Shown here: positions 51,260 to 60,098 of the stretch, piece by piece | How positions within the stretch are numbered: position 1 is the first letter of the stretch | Layout: every line of letters starts with the position of its first letter | NCBI RefSeq assembly: GCF_003253745.1 | Contig: NZ_MZXV01000027.1 | Span: 1 to 64,000, forward strand | Source of the DNA: Mesorhizobium kowhaii | Lineage (GTDB): Bacteria; Pseudomonadota; Alphaproteobacteria; Rhizobiales; Rhizobiaceae | DNA length: 64,000 nucleotides | Direction of reading: 5' to 3' | Notes under the pieces: model-generated | The model's database searches: none | Seen by the model: the letters and a program-made list of their open reading frames with translations, nothing else | What the model was told of the DNA's origin: nothing | Translations under genes and position numbers: made by a program

Positions 51260-52195
51260 TTAGCTCTTGGCCGGGTGCTCGACCGCCTGACGGCCGAAAT
51301 CGGGCACGTCGATGTCCTGGCCGGCCTCGATGATCGAGCGGCGCACGGCACGGGTGCGGGTGAACAGGTCGAACAGCTTTTCGCCATCGCCCCAGCGGAT
51401 CGCCCGCTGCAGCGACGCCAGATCTTCGGAGAACCGCGACAGCATTTCGAGGATGGCGTCCTTGTTGTGCAGGCAGACGTCACGCCACATGGTCGGATCG
51501 GAGGCGGCGAGACGGGTGAAATCGCGAAAACCCGAAGCTGAATATTTGATCACTTCAGACTTGGTCACCGACTGCAGATCGTCGGCGGTGCCGACGATGT
51601 TGTAGGCGATGATGTGCGGCAGGTGGGAGACGATGGCCAGCGTCATGTCGTGATGCTGGGGGTCCATCGTGTCGATGTTGGCGCCGCAACGGCGCCAGAA
51701 TTCCGACAATCTCTCCAGCGCCTCCGGGTCGGTGTCGGGCAGCGGGGTGAAGATGCACCAGCGATTGTCGAACAGGTCGGCAAACCCGGCATCCGGGCCG
51801 GATTTTTCGGTGCCCGCCAGCGGGTGGCCGGGAATGAAGTGCACGCCATCAGGCACATAGGGCTGCATCTGCGCGATGACCGATGCCTTGGTCGAGCCGA
51901 CATCGGTGAGGATCGCACCCTTCTTCAGTGCCGGCGCGATTTCCTCGGCCACCGCGCCGGACGAGCCGACCGGCACCGAGACGATGACCAGATCGGCATC
52001 GCGGACCGCTTCTTTCGCATCGGTGGTGTAGGAGGAGCCGAGCCCAAGCTCTTGCGCTCGCGCCAGCGTCGCTGCACTGCGGGTCGAGATGGCGACGTGG
52101 CGGGCGAGGCCCTCGCGGCGGATGACGCGGGCCAGCGACGAGCCGATCAGGCCGATGCCGACCAGCGCGATCTTTTCAAACATCGGTGATGTCAT
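51260..52195 (-). CDS. tyrC: Prephenate/arogenate dehydrogenase
   Basis: A 311-residue NAD(P)-dependent dehydrogenase in tyrosine synthesis. The Rossmann motif is VGIGLIGSSLAR (12-23), followed by the family motif DVGSTKASVI, the active-site HFIPGHPLAGTEKSG and MTLAIVSHLPH. No chorismate mutase domain is present, so chorismate is rearranged by another enzyme. Its ATG lies 6 bases after the hisC stop, consistent with translational coupling; the hisC-tyrC pairing is common in Rhizobiales, where HisC doubles as an aromatic aminotransferase. Confidence 0.93.
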   Translation of the reverse strand: MTSPMFEKIALVGIGLIGSSLARVIRREGLARHVAISTRSAATLARAQELGLGSSYTTDAKEAVRDADLVIVSVPVGSSGAVAEEIAPALKKGAILTDVGSTKASVIAQMQPYVPDGVHFIPGHPLAGTEKSGPDAGFADLFDNRWCIFTPLPDTDPEALERLSEFWRRCGANIDTMDPQHHDMTLAIVSHLPHIIAYNIVGTADDLQSVTKSEVIKYSASGFRDFTRLAASDPTMWRDVCLHNKDAILEMLSRFSEDLASLQRAIRWGDGEKLFDLFTRTRAVRRSIIEAGQDIDVPDFGRQAVEHPAKS

Positions 52196-52201
52196 GGTGT
52201 T

Positions 52202-53311
52202 CTAGCTTTTCAGGAATGTCGTGAGAGCGGCGACAACGCCGCGATTGGCCTCTTCGGTGCCGACGGTCATGCGCAGCGCGTTGGGAAAGCCGTAGCCGGA
52301 AACGCGCCGCAGGATATAGCCGCGCGCCGTCAGATAATCGTCCGCCGCAGCTGCCGAATGTTTCTGGTCGTCGGGAAAATGGATGAGGATGAAATTGCCG
52401 ACGCTTGGCGTCACCCGCAGCCCAAGCTTGCCAAACTCCTCGCTCAACCATGTGAGCCAGGTTTCGTTATGCATCACGCTGCGTTGGACGTGGTCGCGGT
52501 CACGGATCGCGGCGATGCCCGCCTCGATCGCCGTCGCATTGACGTTGAAAGGGCCACGCACACGGTTGATGGCGTCGACGATGTGCATCGGCGCATACAT
52601 CCAGCCGATCCGCGCCCCGCCCAGGCCGATCTTGGAGAAGGTGCGGGTCATCACCACGTTCTCGGCGCCGCCGACCAGCTCGATGCCGGCTTCATAATCG
52701 TTGCGGCGGACATATTCGGCGTAAGCGGCGTCGAGCACCAGAAGCACATTTTTGGGCAGGCCGGCATGCAGGCGGCGCACCTCCTGGAACGGCACATAGG
52801 TGCCGGTCGGATTGTTGGGATTGGCAAGGAACACGATTTTCGTCCGCGGCGTAACGGCGGCCAGGATCGCATCGATGTCGGCACGCTCGTCGGTCTCCTT
52901 GACCGCGACTGGAATGGCGCCGGCCGACTGGATGTAGATCTTGTAGACCATGAAGGCGTGTTCGGTGAAAATCGCCTCGTCGCCGGGCGCCAGATAGGTC
53001 TGCGCCAAAAGCCCGAGAATTTCGTCGGAGCCGTTGGAGCAGATGATGTTCTGCGCGTTGAGACCATGCACCTCGGCGATCGCTTCACGCAGCCGTCTGG
53101 CGGTGCCGTCGGGATAGACGTCGAGCTTTCCAGCAATCTCCCGTGCCGCCTCGATCGCCTTCGGCGACGGACCGAGCGGATTCTCGTTCGACGACAGCTT
53201 GTAGACCTTGGCGACGCCGGCGGGCGCCGTGCTCTTGCCCGGCACATAGGCGTCGATGTCCATGATGCCCGCGCGCGGGGTTGGACGTGCCTTGTCCGGT
53301 GTCTGGCTCAT
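52202..53311 (-). CDS. hisC: Histidinol-phosphate/aromatic aminotransferase
   Basis: A 369-residue fold-type I PLP aminotransferase. Motifs: [15 protein letters not shown] (39-51), [10 protein letters not shown] (91-100), [10 protein letters not shown] (163-172), and the cofactor lysine Lys227 in [14 protein letters not shown]. These mark HisC rather than the general aspartate aminotransferases. Position next to tyrC suggests it aminates phenylpyruvate/hydroxyphenylpyruvate or arogenate as well. I start at ATG 53311 ([15 protein letters not shown]); the in-frame ATG at 53365 is unlikely. Divergent from metX, with the riboswitch in the shared upstream region. Confidence 0.93.
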   Translation of the reverse strand: MSQTPDKARPTPRAGIMDIDAYVPGKSTAPAGVAKVYKLSSNENPLGPSPKAIEAAREIAGKLDVYPDGTARRLREAIAEVHGLNAQNIICSNGSDEILGLLAQTYLAPGDEAIFTEHAFMVYKIYIQSAGAIPVAVKETDERADIDAILAAVTPRTKIVFLANPNNPTGTYVPFQEVRRLHAGLPKNVLLVLDAAYAEYVRRNDYEAGIELVGGAENVVMTRTFSKIGLGGARIGWMYAPMHIVDAINRVRGPFNVNATAIEAGIAAIRDRDHVQRSVMHNETWLTWLSEEFGKLGLRVTPSVGNFILIHFPDDQKHSAAAADDYLTARGYILRRVSGYGFPNALRMTVGTEEANRGVVAALTTFLKS

Positions 53312-53415
53312 GTCATAAAAATCCGTCGAGAACGCTTCCGCCTGGAAGCCGCAGCGGAAATACAAGCCACGGCCCGCAATGTCGAGAGGTGGCAGCTTCT
53401 GGACTGCGCTGGCCG

Positions 53416-53443
53416 TTGACGCCGGCGTGCCGCAGCCCTAGAA
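53416..53443 (+). promoter_or_regulatory. Likely sigma-70 promoter of metX-metW
   Basis: TTGACG (53416-53421), a 16-base spacer and CTAGAA (53438-53443). Transcription would start near 53450, only a few bases before the SAM-II aptamer, as usual for this small riboswitch. Confidence 0.5.
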
Positions 53444-53454
53444 GAGGTGCGAAC

Positions 53455-53509
53455 TTCGTGGTGATTTGGCCGGTCGGCTTGCAGCCACGTTAAACAACTT
53501 GCTAAAGGG
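53455..53509 (+). promoter_or_regulatory. SAM-II riboswitch (metA-type aptamer) of metX
   Basis: The P1 stem CGTGG (53457-53461) pairs with CCACG (53485-53489). Between them is GATTTGGCCGGTCGGCTTGC with the usual conserved core, and after P1 come GTTAAACAA and CTTGCTAAAGGG (to 53509), the strongly conserved pseudoknot strand of SAM-II aptamers from alphaproteobacterial metA/metX leaders. It senses S-adenosylmethionine and should lower metX-metW expression when SAM is high. An intrinsic terminator 16 bases later is the probable expression platform. Confidence 0.92.
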
Positions 53510-53524
53510 CCGTTTGCATCCTGT

Positions 53525-53556
53525 AACCGGCTTTGCGACTGCAATGCCGGTTTTTT
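53525..53556 (+). terminator. Riboswitch attenuator terminator before metX
   Basis: AACCGGC (53525-53531) and GCCGGTT (53546-53552) pair, with an inner TTGC/GCAA stem (one T-T mismatch between), and a run of six T follows (53551-53556). The 3' arm can instead pair with the SAM-II aptamer: 53475-53484 (CGGCTTGCAG) complements 53539-53549 (CTGCAATGCCG) with one bulged T, ten pairs in all. Aptamer folding and anti-termination would thus be exclusive. Confidence 0.8.
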
Positions 53557-53637
53557 GTTGTCCGCGCCGGCCGGGCACCGCATCGGCATCGATTTTCGAA
53601 AGCACGGTGCGTGGATTCAAAGTGTGAGATGGATGCA

Positions 53638-54807
53638 ATGGCCGCTCTGCGCGTTCGAAAACCCAACAACGAGGCTGACCAGCCGTCGAGCCCGGTGTTG
53701 CGTTTTGGGCCTGACAAACCGCTCAAGCTCGATGCCGGCACGCTGCTGTCGCCGTTCCAGATCGCCTACCAGACTTACGGCACGCTGAACGATGCCCGTT
53801 CCAACGCCATCCTCGTCTGCCATGCGCTGACCGGCGACCAGCACGTCGCCAGCACCAATCCGGTGACCGGCAAGCCGGGCTGGTGGGAAGTGCTGATCGG
53901 CCCCGGCAAGATCATCGATACCAACCGTTTCTTCGTCATCTGCTCCAACGTCATTGGCGGCTGCCTGGGCTCGACCGGCCCGGCCTCGACCAATCCCGCC
54001 ACCGGCAAGCCGTACGGGCTCGACCTGCCGATCATCACCATCCGCGACATGGTGCGCGCGCAGCAGATGCTGATCGACCATTTCGGCATCGAAAAACTGT
54101 TTTGCGTGCTCGGCGGCTCGATGGGCGGCATGCAGGTGCTGGAATGGGCGTCGAGCTATCCGGAGCGCGTCTTCTCGGCGCTGCCGATCGCCACCGGTGC
54201 GCGCCATTCGTCGCAGAACATCGCCTTCCACGAGGTCGGCCGGCAAGCCGTGATGGCCGATCCGGACTGGCATGGCGGCAAATATTTCGAGCACGGCGGA
54301 CGCCCGGAAAAGGGCTTGGCGGTGGCGCGCATGGCCGCCCATATCACCTATCTGTCGGAAGCCGCCCTGCACCGGAAGTTCGGCCGCAATCTGCAGGATC
54401 GCGAGGCGCTCACCTTCGGCTTCGACGCCGACTTCCAGATCGAGAGCTATCTGCGCCACCAGGGTATGACCTTCGTCGATCGCTTCGACGCCAATTCCTA
54501 TCTCTACATGACGCGGTCGATGGACTATTTCGACCTCGCCGCCGATCATGGCGGCCGGCTGGCGGATGCGTTCGCCGGCACGAAAACCCGCTTCTGCCTG
54601 GTGTCCTTCACCTCGGATTGGCTGTTTCCGACCGAAGAGAGCCGCTCGATCGTGCATGCGCTCAACGCCGCCGGTGCGTCGGTGTCCTTCGTCGAGATCG
54701 AGACCGACCGCGGCCACGATGCCTTCCTGCTCGACGAGCCGGAACTGTTTGCCGCCATCAACGGCTTCATCGGCTCTGCGGCACGGGCGAGAGGGCTCAG
54801 CACATGA
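53638..54807 (+). CDS. metX: Homoserine O-acetyltransferase
   Basis: A 389-residue alpha/beta-hydrolase that activates homoserine for methionine synthesis. The nucleophile is Ser161 in LGGSMGGMQ, the acid/base residues occur in the SDWLFP (Asp) and DRGHDAFLL (His) segments, and [18 protein letters not shown] is the family loop. The start used here, ATG 53638 ([14 protein letters not shown]), is where family similarity begins; ATG 53629 is three codons earlier. The leader holds a SAM-II riboswitch and terminator. It is followed by metW after 58 bases. Confidence 0.95.
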   Translation: MAALRVRKPNNEADQPSSPVLRFGPDKPLKLDAGTLLSPFQIAYQTYGTLNDARSNAILVCHALTGDQHVASTNPVTGKPGWWEVLIGPGKIIDTNRFFVICSNVIGGCLGSTGPASTNPATGKPYGLDLPIITIRDMVRAQQMLIDHFGIEKLFCVLGGSMGGMQVLEWASSYPERVFSALPIATGARHSSQNIAFHEVGRQAVMADPDWHGGKYFEHGGRPEKGLAVARMAAHITYLSEAALHRKFGRNLQDREALTFGFDADFQIESYLRHQGMTFVDRFDANSYLYMTRSMDYFDLAADHGGRLADAFAGTKTRFCLVSFTSDWLFPTEESRSIVHALNAAGASVSFVEIETDRGHDAFLLDEPELFAAINGFIGSAARARGLST

Positions 54808-54865
54808 CCCCGGAAAGTTGCAGACTTGTCCGTCCAGGATCATGCGCCAAGCGGGAGGCGAAGCC

Positions 54866-55480
54866 ATGAACGTCAGCCGCAACCAGCGCGTCGACCTCGA
54901 AGTCGTCGCCAACCTCATCCCGCCACAGTCGCGCGTGCTCGACGTCGGTTCGGGCGATGGCTCGCTGCTCGAATTGCTGCAGGACACCAAGCAGGTCGAC
55001 GGCCGCGGCCTTGAGCTGTCGCAGCGTGGCGTCAACGAATGCGTGGCGCGCGGCTTGAGCGTCATCCAGGGCGATGCCGACAAGGATCTGGAATTCTATC
55101 CCGACAAGGGCTTTGACTTCGTCGTCCTGTCGCAGACCCTGCAGGCCACTCGCAACCCGAAGCTGGTTCTCGACGAACTGCTCAGGATCGGCAATCGCGC
55201 CATCGTGTCCTTCCCCAATTTCGGCCATTGGCGTGTCCGCATGTCGCTGTTCCTCAACGGCCGCATGCCGGTGACCACGGACCTGCCCTATTCCTGGTAC
55301 GACACGCCCAACATCCATTTCTGCACCATCCGCGACTTCGTCAATCTGTGCGACGAGCTTGGCGCGACGGTCGAAAAGGCAACCGCACTCGACGCCAATG
55401 GCCAGAAGATCGGCTTGTCGATGCCGTGGTGGTTCTGGAATTTCTTCGGCCAGCAGGCGGTGTTCTTGCTGACACGGTAA
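54866..55480 (+). CDS. metW: Methionine biosynthesis protein MetW
   Basis: A 204-residue methyltransferase-fold protein found in metX-metW pairs. The SAM-type motif DVGSGDGSLLELL (about 25-37) is intact, with VVLSQTLQATRNPKLVLDELLRIGNRAIVSFPNFGHWRVR and YSWYDTPNIHFCTIRDFVNLC as MetW hallmarks. MetW is proposed to complex with and activate MetX-type acyltransferases. GGGAGG precedes the ATG by 7 bases. It probably shares the riboswitch-controlled transcript. Followed by a compound palindromic repeat that could terminate it. Confidence 0.94.
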   Translation: MNVSRNQRVDLEVVANLIPPQSRVLDVGSGDGSLLELLQDTKQVDGRGLELSQRGVNECVARGLSVIQGDADKDLEFYPDKGFDFVVLSQTLQATRNPKLVLDELLRIGNRAIVSFPNFGHWRVRMSLFLNGRMPVTTDLPYSWYDTPNIHFCTIRDFVNLCDELGATVEKATALDANGQKIGLSMPWWFWNFFGQQAVFLLTR

Positions 55481-55502
55481 TCCCGCTATCTCTTTGTTTT
55501 GA

Positions 55503-55577
55503 CGCAATTCCCTTAGGGAAAGCGCTACGCGCTTTTCCCGGGAAAACCGTTTCACACTTTTCCTGGAATTGCTCCAA
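55503..55577 (-). repeat. Compound palindromic repeat (C) after metW
   Basis: Read on the minus strand it starts GGAGCAATTCCAGGAAAAGT, has GTGAAACGGTTTTCCC, then a nested hairpin GGGAAAAGCGC-GTA-GCGCTTTCCC, and ends TAAGGGAATTGC. CAATTCC and GGAATTG are the outer arms. It shares the GAAAAGTG...CGGTTTT core with families A and B, so these are members of one superfamily, and it carries an extra hairpin inserted in its second half. Confidence 0.7.
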
Positions 55578-55597
55578 TCGCCGCGCCACCGTCGGCT

Positions 55598-55924
55598 TCA
55601 CGTCTGGTCAAGGACATCCGTGGCCTTATGTGGATGCTCAACGCCATCGACGAAGATCACGTCGGATTCCGAGTTGTCGGTCCGCAACGTCAGTATCGCC
55701 TGATAGGCGGCCGAATTGTACCATCTGCGCACTTGCTGCCTGTCGGGAAATTCGATGATGATCAGGTGGCCCGGCCATTTGTTTTCGATGACCTCGACAT
55801 CGCCGCCATGGACCAGAAAACGGCCGCCGAAAGGGTCCAGCGTGGCATCGATCTTCTGCAGGTATTCGACAAGCTGCGGACCCATCCGGGCTTGGCGCAT
55901 ATGGGCAACGGCGTAAGCAGTCAT
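55598..55924 (-). CDS. DUF1330 domain protein
   Basis: A 108-residue protein of the DUF1330 family, an alpha/beta dimeric ferredoxin-like barrel similar to antibiotic monooxygenase-like proteins. Landmarks: MTAYAVAHMRQARMGPQLVEYLQKIDATLDPFGGRFLVHGG, VEVIENKWPGHLIIIEFPDRQQVRRWYNSAAYQAIL. Function is unknown. Start ATG 55924; the in-frame ATG at 55975 would add 17 residues. It converges with metW across repeat C and is followed upstream by a long gene-free region. Confidence 0.88.
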   Translation of the reverse strand: MTAYAVAHMRQARMGPQLVEYLQKIDATLDPFGGRFLVHGGDVEVIENKWPGHLIIIEFPDRQQVRRWYNSAAYQAILTLRTDNSESDVIFVDGVEHPHKATDVLDQT

Positions 55925-56294
55925 GACTGTATTCCCTCGGGAACCGAAGCCGACCAGCCGGCCTCGCGACGGCAATCTACCGAAACACCGGCCGCGATGC
56001 GATTACGTCTGACGTAGTGGAACGCATCCGGATTACAGACGCGTCGTTCGTCGCAAGGACGATTTGCAAGCATAACGCGCGGCAATAGTGTTGCAGTTGA
56101 AGCGCTAGTTTCTGGAATTCGTCATTTTGCACGCATTGAGCAGCATCACGATGGGGTGACACGGACGCTTGTTTTCTGTAGCGTCATGGCCAATACGGGG
56201 GATATGGAAGGGGGAGTCCGATCCATTTGACCGTCCTGAAGATCGAAAGACCTGGCAGGAAGCGCATTTTTGCGCTGGAAATGGCTGACGCAAT
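55925..56294. other. Intergenic region between DUF1330 and glycosyltransferase genes
   Basis: 370 bases with no convincing gene. Sequence is more AT-rich than the core, especially 56030-56130, and likely contains the promoters of both divergent genes; no clear -35/-10 pair or repeat family member is seen. Confidence 0.5.
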
Positions 56295-57230
56295 ATGACC
56301 GGGAAGACAGAGCACGCTCCTCTCATCACAGTGATCACGCCGACCCACAACAGGCGGGAGGCGGTGTTGCGCGCCGTGGAAAGTGTACTTTCCCAGAGCA
56401 TGCCGAGGTTCGAGCATATTGTCGTTGACGATGGCTCGATGGACGGAACCGCGGCGGCGCTAGCCGGCATTCGCGATCCGCGCCTGATCTATGTCGGTGC
56501 GAAATGGCGAGGCGCCAATGCCGCCCGCAATGCGGGCATCGAGCGCGCGCGAGCACCGGTCGTGACGTTCCTCGATTCCGACGACATCTATCTGCCGCAC
56601 AGGCTTGAACGAACCCTGACCTGGTTCGATGCCGATCCGGCGCTGGAAGTGCTGATCAGCTCATATATCTCCCTGAAGGCCGGACGCGCCACCAATTGCA
56701 TCAATCGCGATGCATTCCTCAACTCGGCCACGCTGGAGCGAACGCTGGTGGCGGAGACAATCTTGATCGCAGGATCGGCGATAACAGCCCGCCGCGAGGC
56801 GTTGCTGGCCATCGGCGGCTACGACAGCGACATCGCCCGGATGCAGGATCGGGAACTGCTGCTGCGCCTTGCCCGACGCTTCGGCGCGCAGTTGTCCCAG
56901 AACATCGACTGGACGAAGCACAATTCGGACAATTCGATTTCGCGACGTCGCCGCGGCTATGTCGAAGCCTATGCGAACCTGATGCGCAAACACCCGAATA
57001 TTGCCCGCTCCTACCCGCATATTCCGCCCTACATGATCATGCGGCAGATCATTTCCGATATTCTGAAGTGCCGGATCCCGGAAGCCTTCTCGGGCTACAT
57101 GGCCAACCGCTCGTCGAAAGATCTCGGCTACTCGCTGCCCGAACTGATCAATGGCTATGTCTATGGCCGGCGCTGGCGCCGCGACCTCCACGATGAGTTT
57201 CGGCAGAAGTTCGGCGCCCGCCCGGCCTGA
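56295..57230 (+). CDS. Glycosyltransferase family 2
   Basis: A 311-residue GT-A-fold glycosyltransferase. The nucleotide-sugar binding motif ITVITPTHNRREAVLRAVESVLSQ is at 11-34, HIVVDDGSMDGT at 41-52, and the DXD-type metal site is FLDSDD near 93-98; the MQDRELLLRLARRF segment fits the acceptor side (ED-like motif). Soluble or peripheral; the C-terminus is basic. It probably adds a sugar to a polysaccharide or lipid, but the neighbours do not say which. It is convergent with the DUF1194 gene, 18 bases apart. Confidence 0.88.
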   Translation: MTGKTEHAPLITVITPTHNRREAVLRAVESVLSQSMPRFEHIVVDDGSMDGTAAALAGIRDPRLIYVGAKWRGANAARNAGIERARAPVVTFLDSDDIYLPHRLERTLTWFDADPALEVLISSYISLKAGRATNCINRDAFLNSATLERTLVAETILIAGSAITARREALLAIGGYDSDIARMQDRELLLRLARRFGAQLSQNIDWTKHNSDNSISRRRRGYVEAYANLMRKHPNIARSYPHIPPYMIMRQIISDILKCRIPEAFSGYMANRSSKDLGYSLPELINGYVYGRRWRRDLHDEFRQKFGARPA

Positions 57231-57248
57231 GCCCAGTTGCGACGACGC

Positions 57249-58052
57249 TCATCGGTCGAGCTCCGGAAAATACGGGTCCGAAAAAAACCGTCTGTCCCGC
57301 TCGCCTTGCAGGCAATCGATAGGCGCGGCAGCGTCGACAGGGATGACCCTCATCCTCTCCTGAATGCCGCTCACTTCGAGGATCAGCTTGCGCCGGATGG
57401 CCGTCGAAAATTCGGCGGCCGCGTAAATCGGCAGCACGAAGGAACCAGGCCCTCCGGTCACGCACTGTGCATAATACTGGTCGAGATGGCTGAAGGTTGG
57501 CGATGGGTTGATCAGGATCGGCAGTCCGTTGATGACGATGCCTTTGGCGGTTGCCGCATCGCGCGTCGCGGTGACCGGCGGGCCGATATTGTTGGGGCCA
57601 TCGCCTGAAATGTCGATAACGCTGCGTTCGCCTTCGAAAGAAGTGCGGTCGAAAAGCTCGGTGCCGAAAGCCAGCGCACTGGAAATCGAGGTGCCGCGGA
57701 AGCTGCGGAACGGTCTGGCCGCGACCTTGTCGGCAAAGCTGTTGGCGCTCTCGGCGCTGTCGATGATTTGCCAATCGATGATCGCGTCATCGCGCACCGT
57801 GCCGGCCCATTCGAAATAGGCGAGCGCAATGCGGCCCGTATGGCCGGCGCGGACAGCCTGGATGAAATCTGGATGCCGCAGCGCCTCGACATAACCGGCG
57901 CGCTGCAGGGCGAACTCCTTCTCGTCCATCGACAGCGAAATGTCGACCGCCAGCACCAGCTCGACATCGACCGCCAGCACATCCGGCGGCGAGGCGATGG
58001 GAGCTGCCTGGGCACAAGCAAGACAGGCAAGCAGGCGCAAAGCATCAAGCAT
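57249..58052 (-). CDS. DUF1194 protein (VWA-like, secreted)
   Basis: A 267-residue protein with a Sec signal peptide (MLDALRLLACLACAQAAP) followed by a von Willebrand A-like domain: VELVLAVDISLSMDEKEFALQR contains the MIDAS-type DxSxS motif (AVDISLSMD) near residues 36-44, and SVIDISGDGPNNIG the second loop. DUF1194 is common in Rhizobiales; its role is unknown but probably metal-dependent protein binding in the periplasm. An upstream in-frame extension to 58385 overlaps the ABC gene and lacks a signal peptide, so I reject it. Confidence 0.85.
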   Translation of the reverse strand: MLDALRLLACLACAQAAPIASPPDVLAVDVELVLAVDISLSMDEKEFALQRAGYVEALRHPDFIQAVRAGHTGRIALAYFEWAGTVRDDAIIDWQIIDSAESANSFADKVAARPFRSFRGTSISSALAFGTELFDRTSFEGERSVIDISGDGPNNIGPPVTATRDAATAKGIVINGLPILINPSPTFSHLDQYYAQCVTGGPGSFVLPIYAAAEFSTAIRRKLILEVSGIQERMRVIPVDAAAPIDCLQGERDRRFFSDPYFPELDR

Positions 58053-58138
58053 GGCCGACGCCAGGGTTGTTTCTCCGGGGAAGCTTCCTTCGCGATCACG
58101 GCAAAATAAAGCTTGGGGCCCGTAGCCGGGAAAACAGC

Positions 58139-59965
58139 CTATTTCTTGCGGCGGGCGGCCGCCGGCGGCGGGTCGATCGCGCCGGCCCTGACGCGGACGG
58201 GTTTCAGCGCCGGTGCACCGGAATCCTTGACGATCGTCAACGCGCGCGGAAAGAAATGATTGTTGTGCTGGCCGCGTCCGATGTTGAGGATCGCGGTCCC
58301 GGGCAAACGCTTCTCCAGCATCGACAGCACGCGCCGCAGCGAGGGTCCGTCGAACGCGTCCATGGCTTCGTCGATGATCACCCATTTCGGCTGCCGCAAG
58401 GCGAGCCTGGCAAAGGCTAGCGAACGCTGTTCGTCATCACCCAGCTCATGCTCCCAGCGCGCGCTGCGATCGAGTGAGGATGACAGCCGTCCAAGCCCGA
58501 CCTCGGCAAGCACCGCCCAAATGTCGGCGTCATTCGCCGGCGCGATTCCGTTCGGGTGATCGAGAACCTCGCGCAACGTACCGGCGGGGAAATACGGGAC
58601 GCGCGGCACGAATATGGGGGTCTCTCCCGCCGGTAGGCCGATCCGTCCGCTTCCCCATGGCCACAGACCGGCAATGGCGCGGAAGAACAACGTCTTGCCG
58701 GCGCCCGGGTCGCCGGTGATCATGACGCGCTCGCCGGGGCGGATTTCGACATGCTGGTCGGCGAGCCTGGTGCAGCCGTCCCGCGAGGCCACTTCGAGCT
58801 TCTCGAAAGTCAGGCTGCCATTGGCGTTTTCGCCGAAGGCGATGCGCCTTTCCGTGTCGTGCAGCACATCGGTTTCATCGAGTGCGATGCGGAAGTCGGC
58901 GACGCGCATCAGCGTGGCGCGCCAGTCGGCGATGCTGCCGATGTTGTTGATGAACCAGCGCAAGGAAGAGTGGACCTGGTTGAAGGCGCCGACCGCCATC
59001 ATCAACCCGCCAAAGCTGATATCGCCCGAGAAATAGACCGGCGAGGCGACCAGGATGGGTGCCACGACAGTGATCCAGCCATAGGTATCGGTCACCCAGG
59101 ACAGGTTGATCTGGGCGGTGTAGATGCGTCGCATGGCGCCCAGCACCGTGCCAAGGTCGAGTCCGAGCCGTCGCCTGGCATCAGCCTCGCCATGGTACAG
59201 CGCAATGGCATCGACATTCTCGTTGACGCGCACCATCGAGGAGCGCAGTTCGGCTTCGCGCGTGTAGCGGTCGCTGTTGAGACGGATCAGCGGCCGGCCG
59301 ACCAGCCAGCTCAGCCAGGAGGCGGTGCCGGCATAAAGGATGGCGGCCCAGACCATGTAGCCCGGTATGGCCAGAGAGGTGCCGCCGATATGAAACACGA
59401 AGCCCGAAGACAGTTCCCACAACACGCCGACAAATGACACGAGCAGGATGCACGACTGCAGCAGGCCGACGCCGAGATCGGTCGATAGGTCGGACAGATG
59501 CGCGGCATCCTGCTGCATGCGCTGGTCGGGATTGACGCCGATGGCGCCGGCATTGGCCAGCCGGAAGGCGCGCGCCGGTCGCATCCATTGGTCGATCAGA
59601 TCCGCCGTCAACGCCTCGCGCAGCCTGAGCCTGATCATTTGGTTGAGCCAGGTCTGGCCGATATTGAGCACCAGAAGCCCGCCGGCGATTGCCGCAAACA
59701 CGAGAAGCTGGTGCAGGAAGGCCGCCATGTCGCGGCGCGCAAGCGCATCGTAGAAAGGCTGATTCCAGCGGTTGAGCAGGACCTGGCCGATCGACGTTGC
59801 GATGATGACGGCCATGATGCCGACCGACGTCCACAGCAACCATTTGCGAACCGGCGACACCACCAGCGCCCGCCTGATCGTCGCCACCTGTTCATGCAGG
59901 CTGCTGGCTTCAACCGCCACGGTGATCGGCTGAACGGCAGCGGCATTCTCCAGTTGATCAGCCAT
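58139..59965 (-). CDS. SbmA/BacA-related ABC transporter (fused permease-ATPase)
   Basis: A 608-residue protein with an N-terminal membrane domain of the ABC_membrane_2/SbmA-BacA type (about 45-330; WNQPFYDALARRDMAAFLHQL, HLSDLSTDLGVGLLQ) and a C-terminal ATPase domain. Walker A is GDPGAGKT, Walker B is WVIIDEAMDA. The signature is LGDDEQRSLAFARL rather than LSGGEQQR, and the H-loop histidine is missing (NIGRGQHNN), so ATP hydrolysis may be altered. Relatives such as BclA import peptides including nodule NCR peptides or affect very-long-chain fatty acids. The substrate here is unknown. It lies alone on the minus strand. Confidence 0.9.
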   Translation of the reverse strand: MADQLENAAAVQPITVAVEASSLHEQVATIRRALVVSPVRKWLLWTSVGIMAVIIATSIGQVLLNRWNQPFYDALARRDMAAFLHQLLVFAAIAGGLLVLNIGQTWLNQMIRLRLREALTADLIDQWMRPARAFRLANAGAIGVNPDQRMQQDAAHLSDLSTDLGVGLLQSCILLVSFVGVLWELSSGFVFHIGGTSLAIPGYMVWAAILYAGTASWLSWLVGRPLIRLNSDRYTREAELRSSMVRVNENVDAIALYHGEADARRRLGLDLGTVLGAMRRIYTAQINLSWVTDTYGWITVVAPILVASPVYFSGDISFGGLMMAVGAFNQVHSSLRWFINNIGSIADWRATLMRVADFRIALDETDVLHDTERRIAFGENANGSLTFEKLEVASRDGCTRLADQHVEIRPGERVMITGDPGAGKTLFFRAIAGLWPWGSGRIGLPAGETPIFVPRVPYFPAGTLREVLDHPNGIAPANDADIWAVLAEVGLGRLSSSLDRSARWEHELGDDEQRSLAFARLALRQPKWVIIDEAMDAFDGPSLRRVLSMLEKRLPGTAILNIGRGQHNNHFFPRALTIVKDSGAPALKPVRVRAGAIDPPPAAARRKK

Positions 59966-60098
59966 ACCTGAGGTCCTTGCGTTCAGTAGCGGTGCTGAAA
60001 CCGGGTGGAGAGACTTGAAGGCATCCGTCGTTCAAATGGGCTCAGAGCCCACTTGCGACAGATAGGGTGGGAAAAGACCCCAGACGTTGTTGACGCGA

